A stretch of 24,015 nt of DNA from a virus (IMGVR_UViG_3300009183_000363:1-24015); one strand, 5' to 3'. Shown: positions 8,092-15,485, counted from the first letter of the stretch. The notes: generated from the sequence alone by a model not told the origin. Numbers and translations are program-made.

Positions 8092-9686
8092 TTTGGAGAC
8101 CACATCAAATACTAACTCCTCCAACGGATGAAGAGTTAATCCAGATGACTCCTGAAGAGGTATTGTCTATCCATCGCATCTACCATGAAGCGATTGAGAA
8201 TGCTGAGAAAGACCCGTATGAGTATGGGTTTCGATTACCTCACTGGACAAAAGCTGAAGAACAATTACACGAAGTCAATGAAATCCTAGCTTTGGGAGGC
8301 AACAGGTCAGGGAAAACTCAATGGGGTGCATTCTCTGTTGTCCGAGCCGCAGTTGATAATCCTAATTCTGAGATATTCTGCTTCGCTCAAACATCCGAGG
8401 TCTCGATTAGGCAGCAACAAAGCGCAGTATGGGCATGGTTGCCAGAATATCTGAAGACAAAGTTTACAAGCGCAAGTGCTTACATTTCATACAAAAAGAA
8501 AACTGGCTTTACTGATTCGTCGCTAATCTTGCCAAACGGTTCACAGATCATATTTAAGACGTATTCACAATATCAGAACAACCCAACAATCCTAGAGGGT
8601 GCGGAGCTTGGTTCTAGGAATCCAGTATGGCATAATATCGGTGTATGGCTGGACGAGTATCTTCTTGGCCCTGAACTGATAAACACCCTGCGATTCCGTC
8701 TAGCTACTCGTAACTCCAAGATGCTTGTCACGTTTACTCCTATTGATGGGTGGACTGAAGTAATCAAGGAGTATCTCGATGGAGCAACAACTGTTGAAAG
8801 CCGTGAAGCTGAACTACTTAATAACGAACTTGTTCCGTATGTCCAGCGATCCAAGAAGTTAAATGCTTCCGTGCATTACTTCCATTCTCAGGACAACGCC
8901 TTTGGTGGATATGAACGGATTAAAGAAACGCTAAAAGGAAGGACACGCGAGGAGATTCTAATCCGCGCATACGGTGTGCCAATGAAGTCACACGCTACTA
9001 AATTTCCTAAATTCAACAAAGTTGTGAATGTGGTTGATCCTGAGAAGATTCCTAAAAACAACGTCACAAAGTATCATGTAATCGACCCTGCTGGATCGAA
9101 GAATTGGTTCATGTGCTGGATTGCAATGGATGAGACTGGAACAATGTGGGTGTATCGTGAATGGCCTGGAGTTGACGTAGGTGACTGGGCTGAGTGGCGA
9201 TCTGGAAAGTGGATGCCTGGAGAAGGTGCTAAAGGACAAGGATTTGGTATCCGTGACTATGTGGAACTGATCGAGGAACTAGAAGGTGACGAGGAAATCT
9301 TTGAACGGTTAATTGACCCTCGACTTGGTGCTGCAAAGTATCAGGTGCAAGATGGTTCATCCTCGATTATCGAAGACTTGAATGATGCCGGTATGGTTTG
9401 CATTCCTGCGCCTGGACTAGATATTGACGATGGATTGCAAGCATTGATTGGGAAAATGGCATGGGACACAAGTAAGCCACTAGATGCCGTTAATCGTCCC
9501 CATTTCTACATCAGTTCTGACTGCGAGAATATTATTCAAGGATTATCTGAATACACTGGAGAAGGTGGGTTGAAGGAAGCATGGAAGGATGTGATTGATG
9601 TTTTACGCTATGCTGCAATCTCTGGAATAGATCATGTTGACAATTCTGTCAGTTTGGTTACAACTCAGGGCGGTGGAGGCTACTAA
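8088..9686 (+). CDS. terL: Terminase large subunit (packaging ATPase and nuclease)
   Basis: A 532-residue DNA-packaging motor. Residues 70-77, GGNRSGKT, are a terminase-type Walker A. VWLDEYL near residue 187 is the Walker B with the acidic catalytic residue, and TFTP (~210) fits the coupling motif. The C-terminal half has RNase H-fold nuclease features: HVIDPAGSKNWF (~323), LIDPRLGA (~405) and DVIDVLRYA (~505) supply the expected metal-binding aspartates. Length is in the usual 450-600 range. It docks on the portal encoded just downstream, pumps DNA into the prohead and cuts the concatemer. It overlaps the small subunit gene by four bases and is followed one base later by the AT-hook gene. 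Confidence 0.93.
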   Translation: MIWRPHQILTPPTDEELIQMTPEEVLSIHRIYHEAIENAEKDPYEYGFRLPHWTKAEEQLHEVNEILALGGNRSGKTQWGAFSVVRAAVDNPNSEIFCFAQTSEVSIRQQQSAVWAWLPEYLKTKFTSASAYISYKKKTGFTDSSLILPNGSQIIFKTYSQYQNNPTILEGAELGSRNPVWHNIGVWLDEYLLGPELINTLRFRLATRNSKMLVTFTPIDGWTEVIKEYLDGATTVESREAELLNNELVPYVQRSKKLNASVHYFHSQDNAFGGYERIKETLKGRTREEILIRAYGVPMKSHATKFPKFNKVVNVVDPEKIPKNNVTKYHVIDPAGSKNWFMCWIAMDETGTMWVYREWPGVDVGDWAEWRSGKWMPGEGAKGQGFGIRDYVELIEELEGDEEIFERLIDPRLGAAKYQVQDGSSSIIEDLNDAGMVCIPAPGLDIDDGLQALIGKMAWDTSKPLDAVNRPHFYISSDCENIIQGLSEYTGEGGLKEAWKDVIDVLRYAAISGIDHVDNSVSLVTTQGGGGY

Positions 9687-9687
9687 T

Positions 9688-9948
9688 ATGAATACGAAAA
9701 AAGAAGCAAAGAAACGAGGGCGACCAGCAAAGGTTGTAGAAGAGATTATTGTGGAACTACCAGAAGCCCCATTGCGAGCAATGATTGTAGGAATTTGCAA
9801 TAATCCGACATGGCTAAAGGCTCGCATTGATGGATTTAGCGTTAATGTTAAGTGTCCAGCGCAATTATCAAAACGCTTGCTAGGGAAGGAAGTTGATGTT
9901 ATGCTTGTCAATTCCGACCTTGAGGACTACTACCAATACATACCATGA
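9688..9948 (+). CDS. Small AT-hook-containing protein between terminase and portal
   Basis: An 86-residue protein. The start at 9688 is preferred over an upstream in-frame start at 9634 inside terL, because GGAGG lies eight bases ahead and the gene follows the terL stop by one base. The N-terminus is strongly basic, with KKRGRPAK (8-15) around the RGRP core of an AT-hook, a minor-groove DNA-binding motif. The remainder (about 40-86) looks like a compact alpha/beta domain ending in an acidic tail (DLEDYYQYIP). It overlaps the portal gene by ATGA. Its place suggests a packaging or DNA-binding accessory role, but no family name can be given. The AT-hook is visible; the function is inferred. Confidence 0.6.
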   Translation: MNTKKEAKKRGRPAKVVEEIIVELPEAPLRAMIVGICNNPTWLKARIDGFSVNVKCPAQLSKRLLGKEVDVMLVNSDLEDYYQYIP

Positions 9949-12011
9949 ATGACGTTCAGCAATTAGAAGATGAGTCTCTTGTTTATTTAGACAAGAAGCC
10001 TGATATTAACGCATTATCTGACGCTTATGACACTTGCTTAGTTGATCTTGATTATTATTTTGAATCATGCCTACGGTCATACAATGATCGGCGCAACATT
10101 TGGGATGGCAAATCTGATGACTTACGCAAGAATGGTTCAAATGCATTCCCGTGGCAAGGTGCTTCCGATCAAGAGGTGAACGTAGTTGGTGAGCGCATCG
10201 ACATGTATGTTGCTTTATTTGACCAAGCCCTCCAGCGTTCCCACATCAAAGCATTTCCTACGTCGATGGCAGCAATGCCTAAAGCGGCAGTAGTATCTGG
10301 TTTCCTTAAGTGGATGCGATCATCTTACATTCCTGACTTTAAACGTCAAATGGAGCTTGGTGGCAACTACCTAATGGAAAAAGGAATCATGGTTTCCTAC
10401 ATTGGATGGAAGCGTGAAAAGCGTTCCTACCTACAAAGTGTAAGTCTTGAAGAGATTCAACAAGCATCACCTGACCTAGTAGAGTTGATTCTTAGTGAGC
10501 AAGATGATGAAATGCTTATTGATTTGATTCAGCAATCATTTCCTGATCTTTCTACCAAGAGAGCAAAGAAATCAATTAAAGACCTTCGTAAGATGGGTGT
10601 GGCTGAGATTCCTATCTCTCGTCAGACTGTTGACTGCCCAGTTGTTTACTCATGCGCTCCTGACGGTGAAGTAATGTTTCCATCATATATTTCTGACCCA
10701 CAACGCGCACCATATATGTTCTGGCGCACATTCCTCACAGCGCAAGAGCTAGAGAAGAAGGTGACCAATGAAGGATGGGATCGCAAATGGGTAGATAATG
10801 CCATCGAAACACTTCGTGGTAAAGATTCTATGTATCTCGATGGCGAGAAAGTAAAAACCCAAACTCGCTTGCCAATCACAGATGACAATGATCTTGTAAT
10901 GATTGTCTATGCGTATCAACGATTGATCGACGAAGAAGATGGTTCAGAGGGCATTTACTGCACAGTATTCCATCCACAGACAGATGGATATGCCAAGCAT
11001 GAGCTTCTTAATGGCTACGATGATTATCCATTTGTGGTAACTCGATTAGCTAACGATCAGAAGCGCATGTATGAAGTGCAGACATTCTCTGATATTCTTC
11101 GTGGGCCACAGATGCAAATCAAGACAGAGCGCGATAGTCGAATTGACCGCGCATCTCTTGCTACTTTGCCTCCTATTATGCACCCTGCTGGTCGTCCTCC
11201 ATCTGATTGGGGACCAGGTCGCAGGGTTCCATATCGTCGGCTAGGTGAAATTGCTTTTGGACCTATTCCCCCACGGGATGACGGCTCTGTTGAAAGCGAG
11301 CTTTCCATGCGTGGACAAGCTGATCGTGCCATCGGATTAGACCTTACAAATCCGCTCTCATCGGCACGTCAGCAGTATTATATTGGCAAGTTCCTTGATC
11401 ACGTTAAGGATGTGCTTACTATGGCATGGAAACTGTATCAGCGGATGGGGCCAGATGAAGTATTCTTCCAAGTAACTGGTAATCCCAACCCGCAGGTAAT
11501 GACGAAGGGTAGCCCTGATGAGAACTTCTCAATTATGGTATCGTTTGATTCATTGTCTAGCGATCCAGAAACAGCAGAGACGCAGTTGAAAAACATGGTG
11601 TCACTTGTCCAGTTGGATCGTAATGGCATCCTCGATGTCAACAAGCTACTTGAGTTTGCCGCATCGTCGATCAATCCTATCTTTGCTGACTACGTTCTGC
11701 AACCAGTCGAGGAAGCTCAACAGAAGGTTCAGAAGAACGTCACAGATGACCTTGCGAAGATATTTGCTGGTATCGAAGTTCCCGCTCAACCGAATGGAGC
11801 GCAGATTGCAATGCAGATGGTTCAGGCTTACGTTCAGCAGCCCGATGTTGCAGCTAGAGCGCAGTCTGACGAGGCTTTTGCTGGTCGCTTGCAGAAATAC
11901 GCATCTCAGTATCAATTCCAGCTACAACAGGCGCAGAACGCCGAGATTGGACGTATCGGAACAGCACCTGCCGAAATGGGCGGAATGACAACTCAAGGAA
12001 TGGAACAATAA
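9945..12011 (+). CDS. Portal protein
   Basis: A 688-residue protein in the standard position after the large terminase. The N-terminal region has SNAFPWQGASDQEVNVVGERIDM (~65-87), resembling the 'FPWxGAsD' segment of large podovirus and SU10-type portals. The middle carries the helical stem and a conserved-looking DSRIDRASLATLPPIMHPAG stretch around residue 400. The C-terminal ~120 residues are Gln/Ala-rich and helical, like the barrel of long portals. Twelve copies form the ring at one capsid vertex through which DNA enters and leaves. It is translationally coupled to the AT-hook gene and is followed two bases later by a run of small basic proteins. Confidence 0.85.
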   Translation: MNDVQQLEDESLVYLDKKPDINALSDAYDTCLVDLDYYFESCLRSYNDRRNIWDGKSDDLRKNGSNAFPWQGASDQEVNVVGERIDMYVALFDQALQRSHIKAFPTSMAAMPKAAVVSGFLKWMRSSYIPDFKRQMELGGNYLMEKGIMVSYIGWKREKRSYLQSVSLEEIQQASPDLVELILSEQDDEMLIDLIQQSFPDLSTKRAKKSIKDLRKMGVAEIPISRQTVDCPVVYSCAPDGEVMFPSYISDPQRAPYMFWRTFLTAQELEKKVTNEGWDRKWVDNAIETLRGKDSMYLDGEKVKTQTRLPITDDNDLVMIVYAYQRLIDEEDGSEGIYCTVFHPQTDGYAKHELLNGYDDYPFVVTRLANDQKRMYEVQTFSDILRGPQMQIKTERDSRIDRASLATLPPIMHPAGRPPSDWGPGRRVPYRRLGEIAFGPIPPRDDGSVESELSMRGQADRAIGLDLTNPLSSARQQYYIGKFLDHVKDVLTMAWKLYQRMGPDEVFFQVTGNPNPQVMTKGSPDENFSIMVSFDSLSSDPETAETQLKNMVSLVQLDRNGILDVNKLLEFAASSINPIFADYVLQPVEEAQQKVQKNVTDDLAKIFAGIEVPAQPNGAQIAMQMVQAYVQQPDVAARAQSDEAFAGRLQKYASQYQFQLQQAQNAEIGRIGTAPAEMGGMTTQGMEQ

Positions 12012-12012
12012 T

Positions 12013-12159
12013 ATGAAACAAGGACTGTACAGCAACATCAATGCTAAACGCAAACGGATTGCATCAGGGAGTGGAGAGAAGATGAACAAAGTTGGCAGCA
12101 AGAAAGCACCAACTGCGAAGGACTTCCGCGAATCAGCCAAAACAGCAAAGAAAAAGTAA
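12013..12159 (+). CDS. Small basic protein downstream of portal
   Basis: A 48-residue ORF starting two bases after the portal stop and ending in TAATG overlap with the next gene. The protein is very basic, with more than a quarter Lys and Arg (KRKRIASGSGEKM, GSKKAPTAKDF, AKTAKKK at the end). Short Lys-rich proteins with an 'AKRKRIAxGSGEKM' core are found beside portals in other phages as far as I recall, but their role is unknown. The coupled overlap on both sides supports it being translated. DNA or capsid-interior binding would suit the charge; this is inference. Confidence 0.6.
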   Translation: MKQGLYSNINAKRKRIASGSGEKMNKVGSKKAPTAKDFRESAKTAKKK

Positions 12160-12413
12160 TGGAAAAGAGATTCACCAAGATCGTCACCAACCCTACAACT
12201 GGACGGAAGAAAACCGTCAAGTATGGGCAAGTAGGTAAAGCTGCTGACGGTGGTGATCGTATTCGCCCTGGCACTGCCAAAGGCTCAAGTTATTGCGCTA
12301 GAAGCTACGGGATTAAAAAAGGCTTGCCAGAAGCTAAGCAAAATGATCCTAATACGCCTAACAATTTAAGTCGAAAAAAATGGAAATGTTCGGGGAAAAT
12401 CAGCAGGAAGTAA
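12159..12413 (+). CDS. Small basic phage protein with CARS / RKKWKC motifs
   Basis: An 84-residue protein coupled to the previous gene through TAATG. It contains RIRPGTAKGSSYCARSYGIKK (~35-55) and NDPNTPNNLSRKKWKCSGK (~62-80), a pairing of single cysteines in CARS and KWKC seen in a small uncharacterised phage protein family (possibly the DUF6321 type; I cannot verify this). The two cysteines are only two metal ligands, so a zinc site would need dimerisation. The 3' end overlaps the start of the homing endonuclease by 34 bases, yet its own reading frame and stop are intact. That suggests the endonuclease arrived without breaking this gene. Function is unknown. Confidence 0.6.
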   Translation: MEKRFTKIVTNPTTGRKKTVKYGQVGKAADGGDRIRPGTAKGSSYCARSYGIKKGLPEAKQNDPNTPNNLSRKKWKCSGKISRK

Positions 12414-13054
12414 GAAATTCTGGAATTTACAGAATCACCTGTGTAGCTAATAACCATTTTTATTATGGGAGCAGTATTAATTTAAAGTCTAGGATCAAGA
12501 ATCACCTTAGTAAACTCAGGGCTAAGTGTCATAGAAATAAAAGGCTTCAACGTATATTTGATAAATATGGAGAGTCATCACTGACATTTGAAGTCATAAA
12601 ATACTGTGACCCAAGTTTTATTCTTGATGAAGAACAAGGGTATTTGGATGAAAACATTTCAAACGAAAACTGTGTTAATTTCTGCAAGAGTGCTAAGGCT
12701 CCAATGGCTGGATTGAGATTTTCTAACGAACATAAAAAGAAAATTTCAGAATCTCAAGTTAGGAACAAATACACTTTTTATTATGAGTGTGGTAAAATTG
12801 AATCATTTGATAGCCTGAAGCTAGCTGGAGATAGATTTGGAGTAAGAAGCTCAATTATATCTAAATGGTTTAAAAGAAAAAATCTAGGAAGAACACATGG
12901 AACACTTTGCTTATCAAACATTATAAAAGCTGAAAAGGTTGGTGATGAAAGTGTTACTCTTCTTCCTTGGGATTACAAACAGGAACCGTGGATAGTCGCT
13001 GGGGCAAAAAGCAGAAATGACTATTATCGGATCAAAAGCAAATCTATGAAGTAA
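12380..13054 (+). CDS. Free-standing GIY-YIG homing endonuclease
   Basis: A 224-residue protein with a GIY-YIG nuclease domain in its first ~105 residues: GIYRI (15-19), YYG (28-30), Arg38 and His42 in the R-x3-H arrangement, the acidic DEEQGYLD near 82-89 for metal binding, and NCVNFCKS near 103. After it comes GLRFSNEHKKKISESQ, a NUMOD3-like DNA-binding repeat, and FDSLKLAGDRFGVRSSIISKWFK, a NUMOD1/IENR-type helix-turn-helix. These together are typical of mobile intron-type endonucleases that copy themselves into related phages. It is visibly more A/T-rich than the packaging genes on both sides. It overlaps its left neighbour by 34 bases and its right neighbour by one (TAATG). A start at 12386 is also possible. 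Confidence 0.88.
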   Translation: MEMFGENQQEVRNSGIYRITCVANNHFYYGSSINLKSRIKNHLSKLRAKCHRNKRLQRIFDKYGESSLTFEVIKYCDPSFILDEEQGYLDENISNENCVNFCKSAKAPMAGLRFSNEHKKKISESQVRNKYTFYYECGKIESFDSLKLAGDRFGVRSSIISKWFKRKNLGRTHGTLCLSNIIKAEKVGDESVTLLPWDYKQEPWIVAGAKSRNDYYRIKSKSMK

Positions 13055-13308
13055 TGAGAGACTACAAAAAAGAGTATCAAGAATACCATGGCAAGCCTAA
13101 GCAAGTATCTCGCCGTGCTGGTCGTAATGCTGCGCGAGCGAAAGCAGTGAAGTCTGGGATGGCATGTAAAGGAGACGGAAAGGATATTCATCATAAGAAC
13201 AATAATCCCAAGGATAACCGTGCTTGTAACATTGCATCTGTATCAGTAAGCAAGAACCGAGGGTTTCCACGAACATCAACCAACAAACCGAAAGGAAGAC
13301 TAAAATGA
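13054..13308 (+). CDS. Small HNH-like basic protein
   Basis: An 84-residue basic protein. Residues ~60-85 hold GKDIHHKNNNPKDNRACNIASVSVSKN, which resembles the core of HNH nucleases (D-x-HH...N...N-I). Such short proteins starting 'RDYKKEY...' sit near portal genes in other phages, as I recall. The full HNH fold normally needs a second Cys/His half, and the protein is short, so activity is uncertain. It may be a nicking accessory of packaging or a DNA-binding remnant. It is coupled by TAATG to the endonuclease and by ATGA to the next gene. Confidence 0.6.
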   Translation: MRDYKKEYQEYHGKPKQVSRRAGRNAARAKAVKSGMACKGDGKDIHHKNNNPKDNRACNIASVSVSKNRGFPRTSTNKPKGRLK

Positions 13309-13517
13309 CACCAATACCTAAGCCAAGCATATCGCAAGCAGTCGAAGCTCTCTCTGATCGAGATGAGTTTAAGGCAATCATCCAATTCCTCTATGACGAG
13401 CGTGAGCGTTTCTTTGGAGACCTACGCCAGTGTGTAGAGGCAAACGAGGTAATGAAGATCGTAGGCAGCATTTCAACATTAGACGAACTTCTCATTCTTT
13501 TGAAAAAAGAGGCTTGA
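13305..13517 (+). CDS. Small conserved-looking helical protein, unknown function
   Basis: A 70-residue acidic, helical protein (ISQAVEALSDRDEFKAIIQFLYDERERFF and then EANEVMKIVGSISTLDELLILLKKE). It is the last gene of the packaging block, joined to the HNH-like gene through ATGA. A terminator follows ~65 bases downstream. The sequence looks like a two- or three-helix bundle of the type encoded next to portal genes in podoviruses, but I do not recognise a named family. Its operon position suggests a head-assembly or packaging accessory role. Confidence 0.6.
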   Translation: MTPIPKPSISQAVEALSDRDEFKAIIQFLYDERERFFGDLRQCVEANEVMKIVGSISTLDELLILLKKEA

Positions 13518-13541
13518 CATTCATCAGCATTCCACTATTAC
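13514..13541 (+). promoter_or_regulatory. Possible sigma70-type promoter at end of packaging operon
   Basis: TTGACA (13514-13519, perfect -35) and TATTAC (13536-13541, 4 of 6 to TATAAT) are 16 bases apart. It overlaps the stop codon of the previous gene. A transcript starting near 13548 would meet the terminator at 13583-13620, giving a ~70-base RNA with no ORF. Chance matches of this quality occur, so confidence is low. Confidence 0.3.
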
Positions 13542-13582
13542 TTCTTTGCTGTTTTGTTTTCAGCTTGTTTGTGTTCAAAGGG

Positions 13583-13620
13583 ACTCGTAGGGTAGTAAAA
13601 TACTCTACGAGTTTTCTTTT
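13583..13620 (+). terminator. Rho-independent terminator after packaging operon
   Basis: ACTCGTAGGGTA (13583-13594) pairs with TACTCTACGAGT (13601-13612) over 12 bp with one G-T pair and a 6-base loop. It is followed by the T-rich run TTCTTTT and more T's. It ends the rightward packaging block and lies just before the stop of the leftward gene ending at 13625. The stem also works in the other direction, but the leftward side lacks a good T-tract. Confidence 0.85.
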
Positions 13621-13624
13621 TGGA

Positions 13625-13843
13625 TTAGTAAGTAGGTAAAAATTGCAGTTCATCAAGCATATCGCTTGGATTTTCTTTCCCGTTTGCCATCGCCTCAATC
13701 CAAAGTGCTGGGTCAATAGTTGCGGTGTGTTTCCATCCTGCTGCTATTAATTCCGTTTCTTGGATTTCATCTGCGGATAGGCATTTTATCACTCCATTCA
13801 GAGCGTAAACAGACAGCATTCGGTTTAGTTTAATTGTGTTCAT
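13625..13843 (-). CDS. Small leftward protein of unknown function
   Basis: A 72-residue protein read leftward, the only leftward gene between two rightward blocks. I chose the ATG at 13843 over an upstream TTG at 13858 because its leader (ACCAAAAC then ATGAAC) matches that of the other leftward genes in the window. The sequence includes MNTIKLNRMLSVYALNGVIKCLSADEIQETELIAAGWKHTATIDPALWIEAM. 'AAGWKHTATIDPALWIEAM' is common in small phage proteins of no known role. It is isolated, with palindromic sites and its own intergenic region upstream, so it may be separately controlled, perhaps early. Confidence 0.6.
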   Translation of the reverse strand: MNTIKLNRMLSVYALNGVIKCLSADEIQETELIAAGWKHTATIDPALWIEAMANGKENPSDMLDELQFLPTY

Positions 13844-13850
13844 GTTTTGG

Positions 13851-13916
13851 TTGCGCAAGAATAATGTTATCTAATTTTAACTTGTGCAAGATAAATCATT
13901 GTAGTTTATTGTGCAT
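13851..13916 (-). promoter_or_regulatory. Operator-like palindromes upstream of the leftward gene
   Basis: Three related 8-mers lie in front of the leftward gene: TTGCGCAA (13851-13858, perfect palindrome), TTGTGCAA (13882-13889, flanked as CTTGTGCAAG) and TTGTGCAT (13909-13916). Centre spacing is 31 and 27 bases, close to three helical turns for the first pair. A weak leftward promoter (TTGCAC, 17 bases, CATTAT) lies among them. This looks like repeated binding sites for a dimeric regulator; no regulator is identified here. Confidence 0.4.
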
Positions 13917-14211
13917 CTATGATTTAGTGCTACCTACAACTAGATCGGACAATCAAGACAAAGTTCGCCCATTACAGCTAACCTTGCCAGATTTACTACC
14001 TCATAACTGAGTCGTCAACCTTGAACAAACCGTTGATACGGCTCTCATCCTATCCGTGGGAATTACGGCTTAACAAATGAGCGTTTCGTGCATTACTCTC
14101 GCTTCAATTATCGTCAGGCGAGAACCCCTAAAAAGCAGTCTAATTACTATCCAGCTTGCGTCACTAGACTCATAACATTATATGTGAACCTTCCACTCAA
14201 CTACAAATGAA
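13917..14211. other. Gene-free stretch with several inverted repeats
   Basis: No ORF above 35 codons and no recognisable tRNA. It holds several short foldable elements: CCGTTGATACGG (a 4-bp stem with 4-base loop), CCGTGGGAATTACGG, TCTCGC...GCGAGA around 14096-14124, and AGTCTA...TAGACT around 14137-14170. The 9-mer TACTACCTC occurs here (13994-14002) and again in the loop of the hairpin at 14212-14245. Its base composition is more balanced than that of the flanking A/T-rich leader DNA. It could be a structured RNA, a decayed gene or a packaging or replication site; none of these is proven. Confidence 0.4.
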
Positions 14212-14245
14212 AAGCCCGTTCAGGATACTACCTCTGAACGGGCTT
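14212..14245 (-). terminator. Perfect 12-bp hairpin, leftward terminator or RNA pseudoknot element
   Basis: AAGCCCGTTCAG (14212-14223) and CTGAACGGGCTT (14234-14245) are exact reverse complements with a 10-base loop. Read leftward, the stem is followed by TTTTCATTTG, a usable U-tract. Read rightward, the tail (GATTGCTATA) is poor. The loop bases GATACTACC (14224-14232) are the exact complement of GGTAGTATC at 14285-14293, so a transcript could form an H-type pseudoknot. The element stands ~240 bases before the scaffold gene. Confidence 0.6.
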
Positions 14246-14382
14246 GATTGCTATAAACACACAGCAAGAAAGTTTTTGTTTGGCGGTAGTATCGCGCGAA
14301 CGAGATGACAATAAATCACAAAATATGAATTGGCAAGAATTATTTTCATAAAACGAAAGATTTATTTCATTTATATTGGCTA

Positions 14383-14410
14383 TTGACAACTGCATCATTT
14401 TTGCGTTAAT
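14383..14410 (+). promoter_or_regulatory. Promoter for scaffold-capsid operon
   Basis: TTGACA (14383-14388, perfect -35) and GTTAAT (14405-14410, 4 of 6 to TATAAT) are separated by 16 bases, in a very A/T-rich leader. Transcription would begin near 14417 and give a short leader before the ATG at 14454. That supports the 14454 start over the upstream in-frame TTG (14376) and ATG (14409). It uses the same -35 and spacing as the candidate at 13514. Confidence 0.55.
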
Positions 14411-14453
14411 GTCCCTGCGAATCGCACCGCCGAGCGTAAATGGCGTTCCTAAT

Positions 14454-15467
14454 ATGAGTAATCCAGAAGCTACCGCTGAAGCTATTGAATCAGTGTCCAA
14501 TATGTCATTTGAAGAGCTTGTAGCTCAGAGAACGGCAAGACAAAGTAATCCAGAACCCGAATCAGAGGAGCAATCTGAAGAATTGGAACCTGAAGGTGAA
14601 GTGGAAGAGATTCTTTCCGATCCAGAAGAGACCGAAACCGAGGAGGAAGCCGAAGAAGAGGAAGAGGAAAGTGAAATTGATCTACTGTCGTTGACTACGG
14701 AGCAGATTCAATCTTTAGCCAAAAAGGGTAAAAGCCGACTCCTGCAACGGATTGGTGAGCTAACCGCTCAGAAGAAAGCCCTGGAGGAGAAGATTCAATC
14801 TCAACCTGCAATCAAGGAAGTCCCACAAGAACAGAATCCATTTCGTGAGATTGAGTCACTAGCTGACTTAAAAGCGAAATATCAAGAACTTGAGAGAACC
14901 CTTGAATCAACGGATGAACTACTGGAGGAATACGAAGATTATCGTTCTGAGGACATAATCCTAGTTGGAGACCGCGAGTTCACCAAGCAGCAGATTAAGA
15001 AAGCTAACCGAAACTCCCGCGAGGCGTTGACAAAATACCTTCCTGCTCAACAGGCGCATCTCCAGCAGATCGCGCAATTAGATCAGTTAAAGGTGCAATA
15101 CATCGCTGCGGCAGAAGAAGAAGTTCCAGACATCAGGGATGAAACCACAGTTGTCGGGAAACAATTCAAGGATTTAATGTCTGACCCGCTTATCGAAAAG
15201 CTACGGAAACAAGTTCCTGAAATTGGCTACCAAATCGAATATATCATGGCTCATGCGTCAAACTCCATCAACGGAGGAACGAGAATGAAGAAGCAACCTG
15301 CGGTGGGAACAAAACTGAAAATCAGTCCATCTCCGTCCCCATTTGGTGCGGGTGCTGCTAAATCCTCGACATCCTCTAAGATCAAGGGTGCAGATGCTTA
15401 CACACGCTTTGAAAAGAGCGGGAGTCCTGAAGAATGGGTTGCTGCAAGAATCGCCAAATACAAGTAA
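14454..15467 (+). CDS. Capsid scaffolding protein (probable)
   Basis: A 337-residue protein directly upstream of the major capsid gene. Residues ~30-75 are extremely acidic, with long runs of Glu (for example EPESEEQSEELEPEGEVEE and a string of eight or more Glu before SEIDLL). After this come long coiled-coil helices (LLQRIGELTAQKKALEEKIQ, DLKAKYQELERTLESTDELLEEYEDY) and a basic Ser/Pro-rich C-terminus, the usual docking end. This is the standard architecture of a scaffold that shapes the prohead and then leaves. The start at 14454 fits the promoter at 14383-14410; starting at 14409 would add 15 residues. No protease motif is seen. Confidence 0.75.
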   Translation: MSNPEATAEAIESVSNMSFEELVAQRTARQSNPEPESEEQSEELEPEGEVEEILSDPEETETEEEAEEEEEESEIDLLSLTTEQIQSLAKKGKSRLLQRIGELTAQKKALEEKIQSQPAIKEVPQEQNPFREIESLADLKAKYQELERTLESTDELLEEYEDYRSEDIILVGDREFTKQQIKKANRNSREALTKYLPAQQAHLQQIAQLDQLKVQYIAAAEEEVPDIRDETTVVGKQFKDLMSDPLIEKLRKQVPEIGYQIEYIMAHASNSINGGTRMKKQPAVGTKLKISPSPSPFGAGAAKSSTSSKIKGADAYTRFEKSGSPEEWVAARIAKYK

Positions 15468-15485
15468 ATTTAACCAACTAATATT

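Noticed and set aside
14077-14175. 32-codon ORF (MSVSCITLASIIV...) in the intergenic region
   Set aside because: No ribosome site, no coupling to a neighbour and no recognisable motif; too short to support.
13860-14210. tRNA or group I intron in the non-coding gap
   Set aside because: I found no GGTTCRA-type T-loop with matching acceptor stem and no group I core (Q, R, S) elements on either strand by eye.
14376-14453. Upstream in-frame starts for the scaffold gene (TTG 14376, ATG 14409)
   Set aside because: They overlap the -35 and -10 of the likely promoter (14383-14410), so a transcript from it would not contain them.
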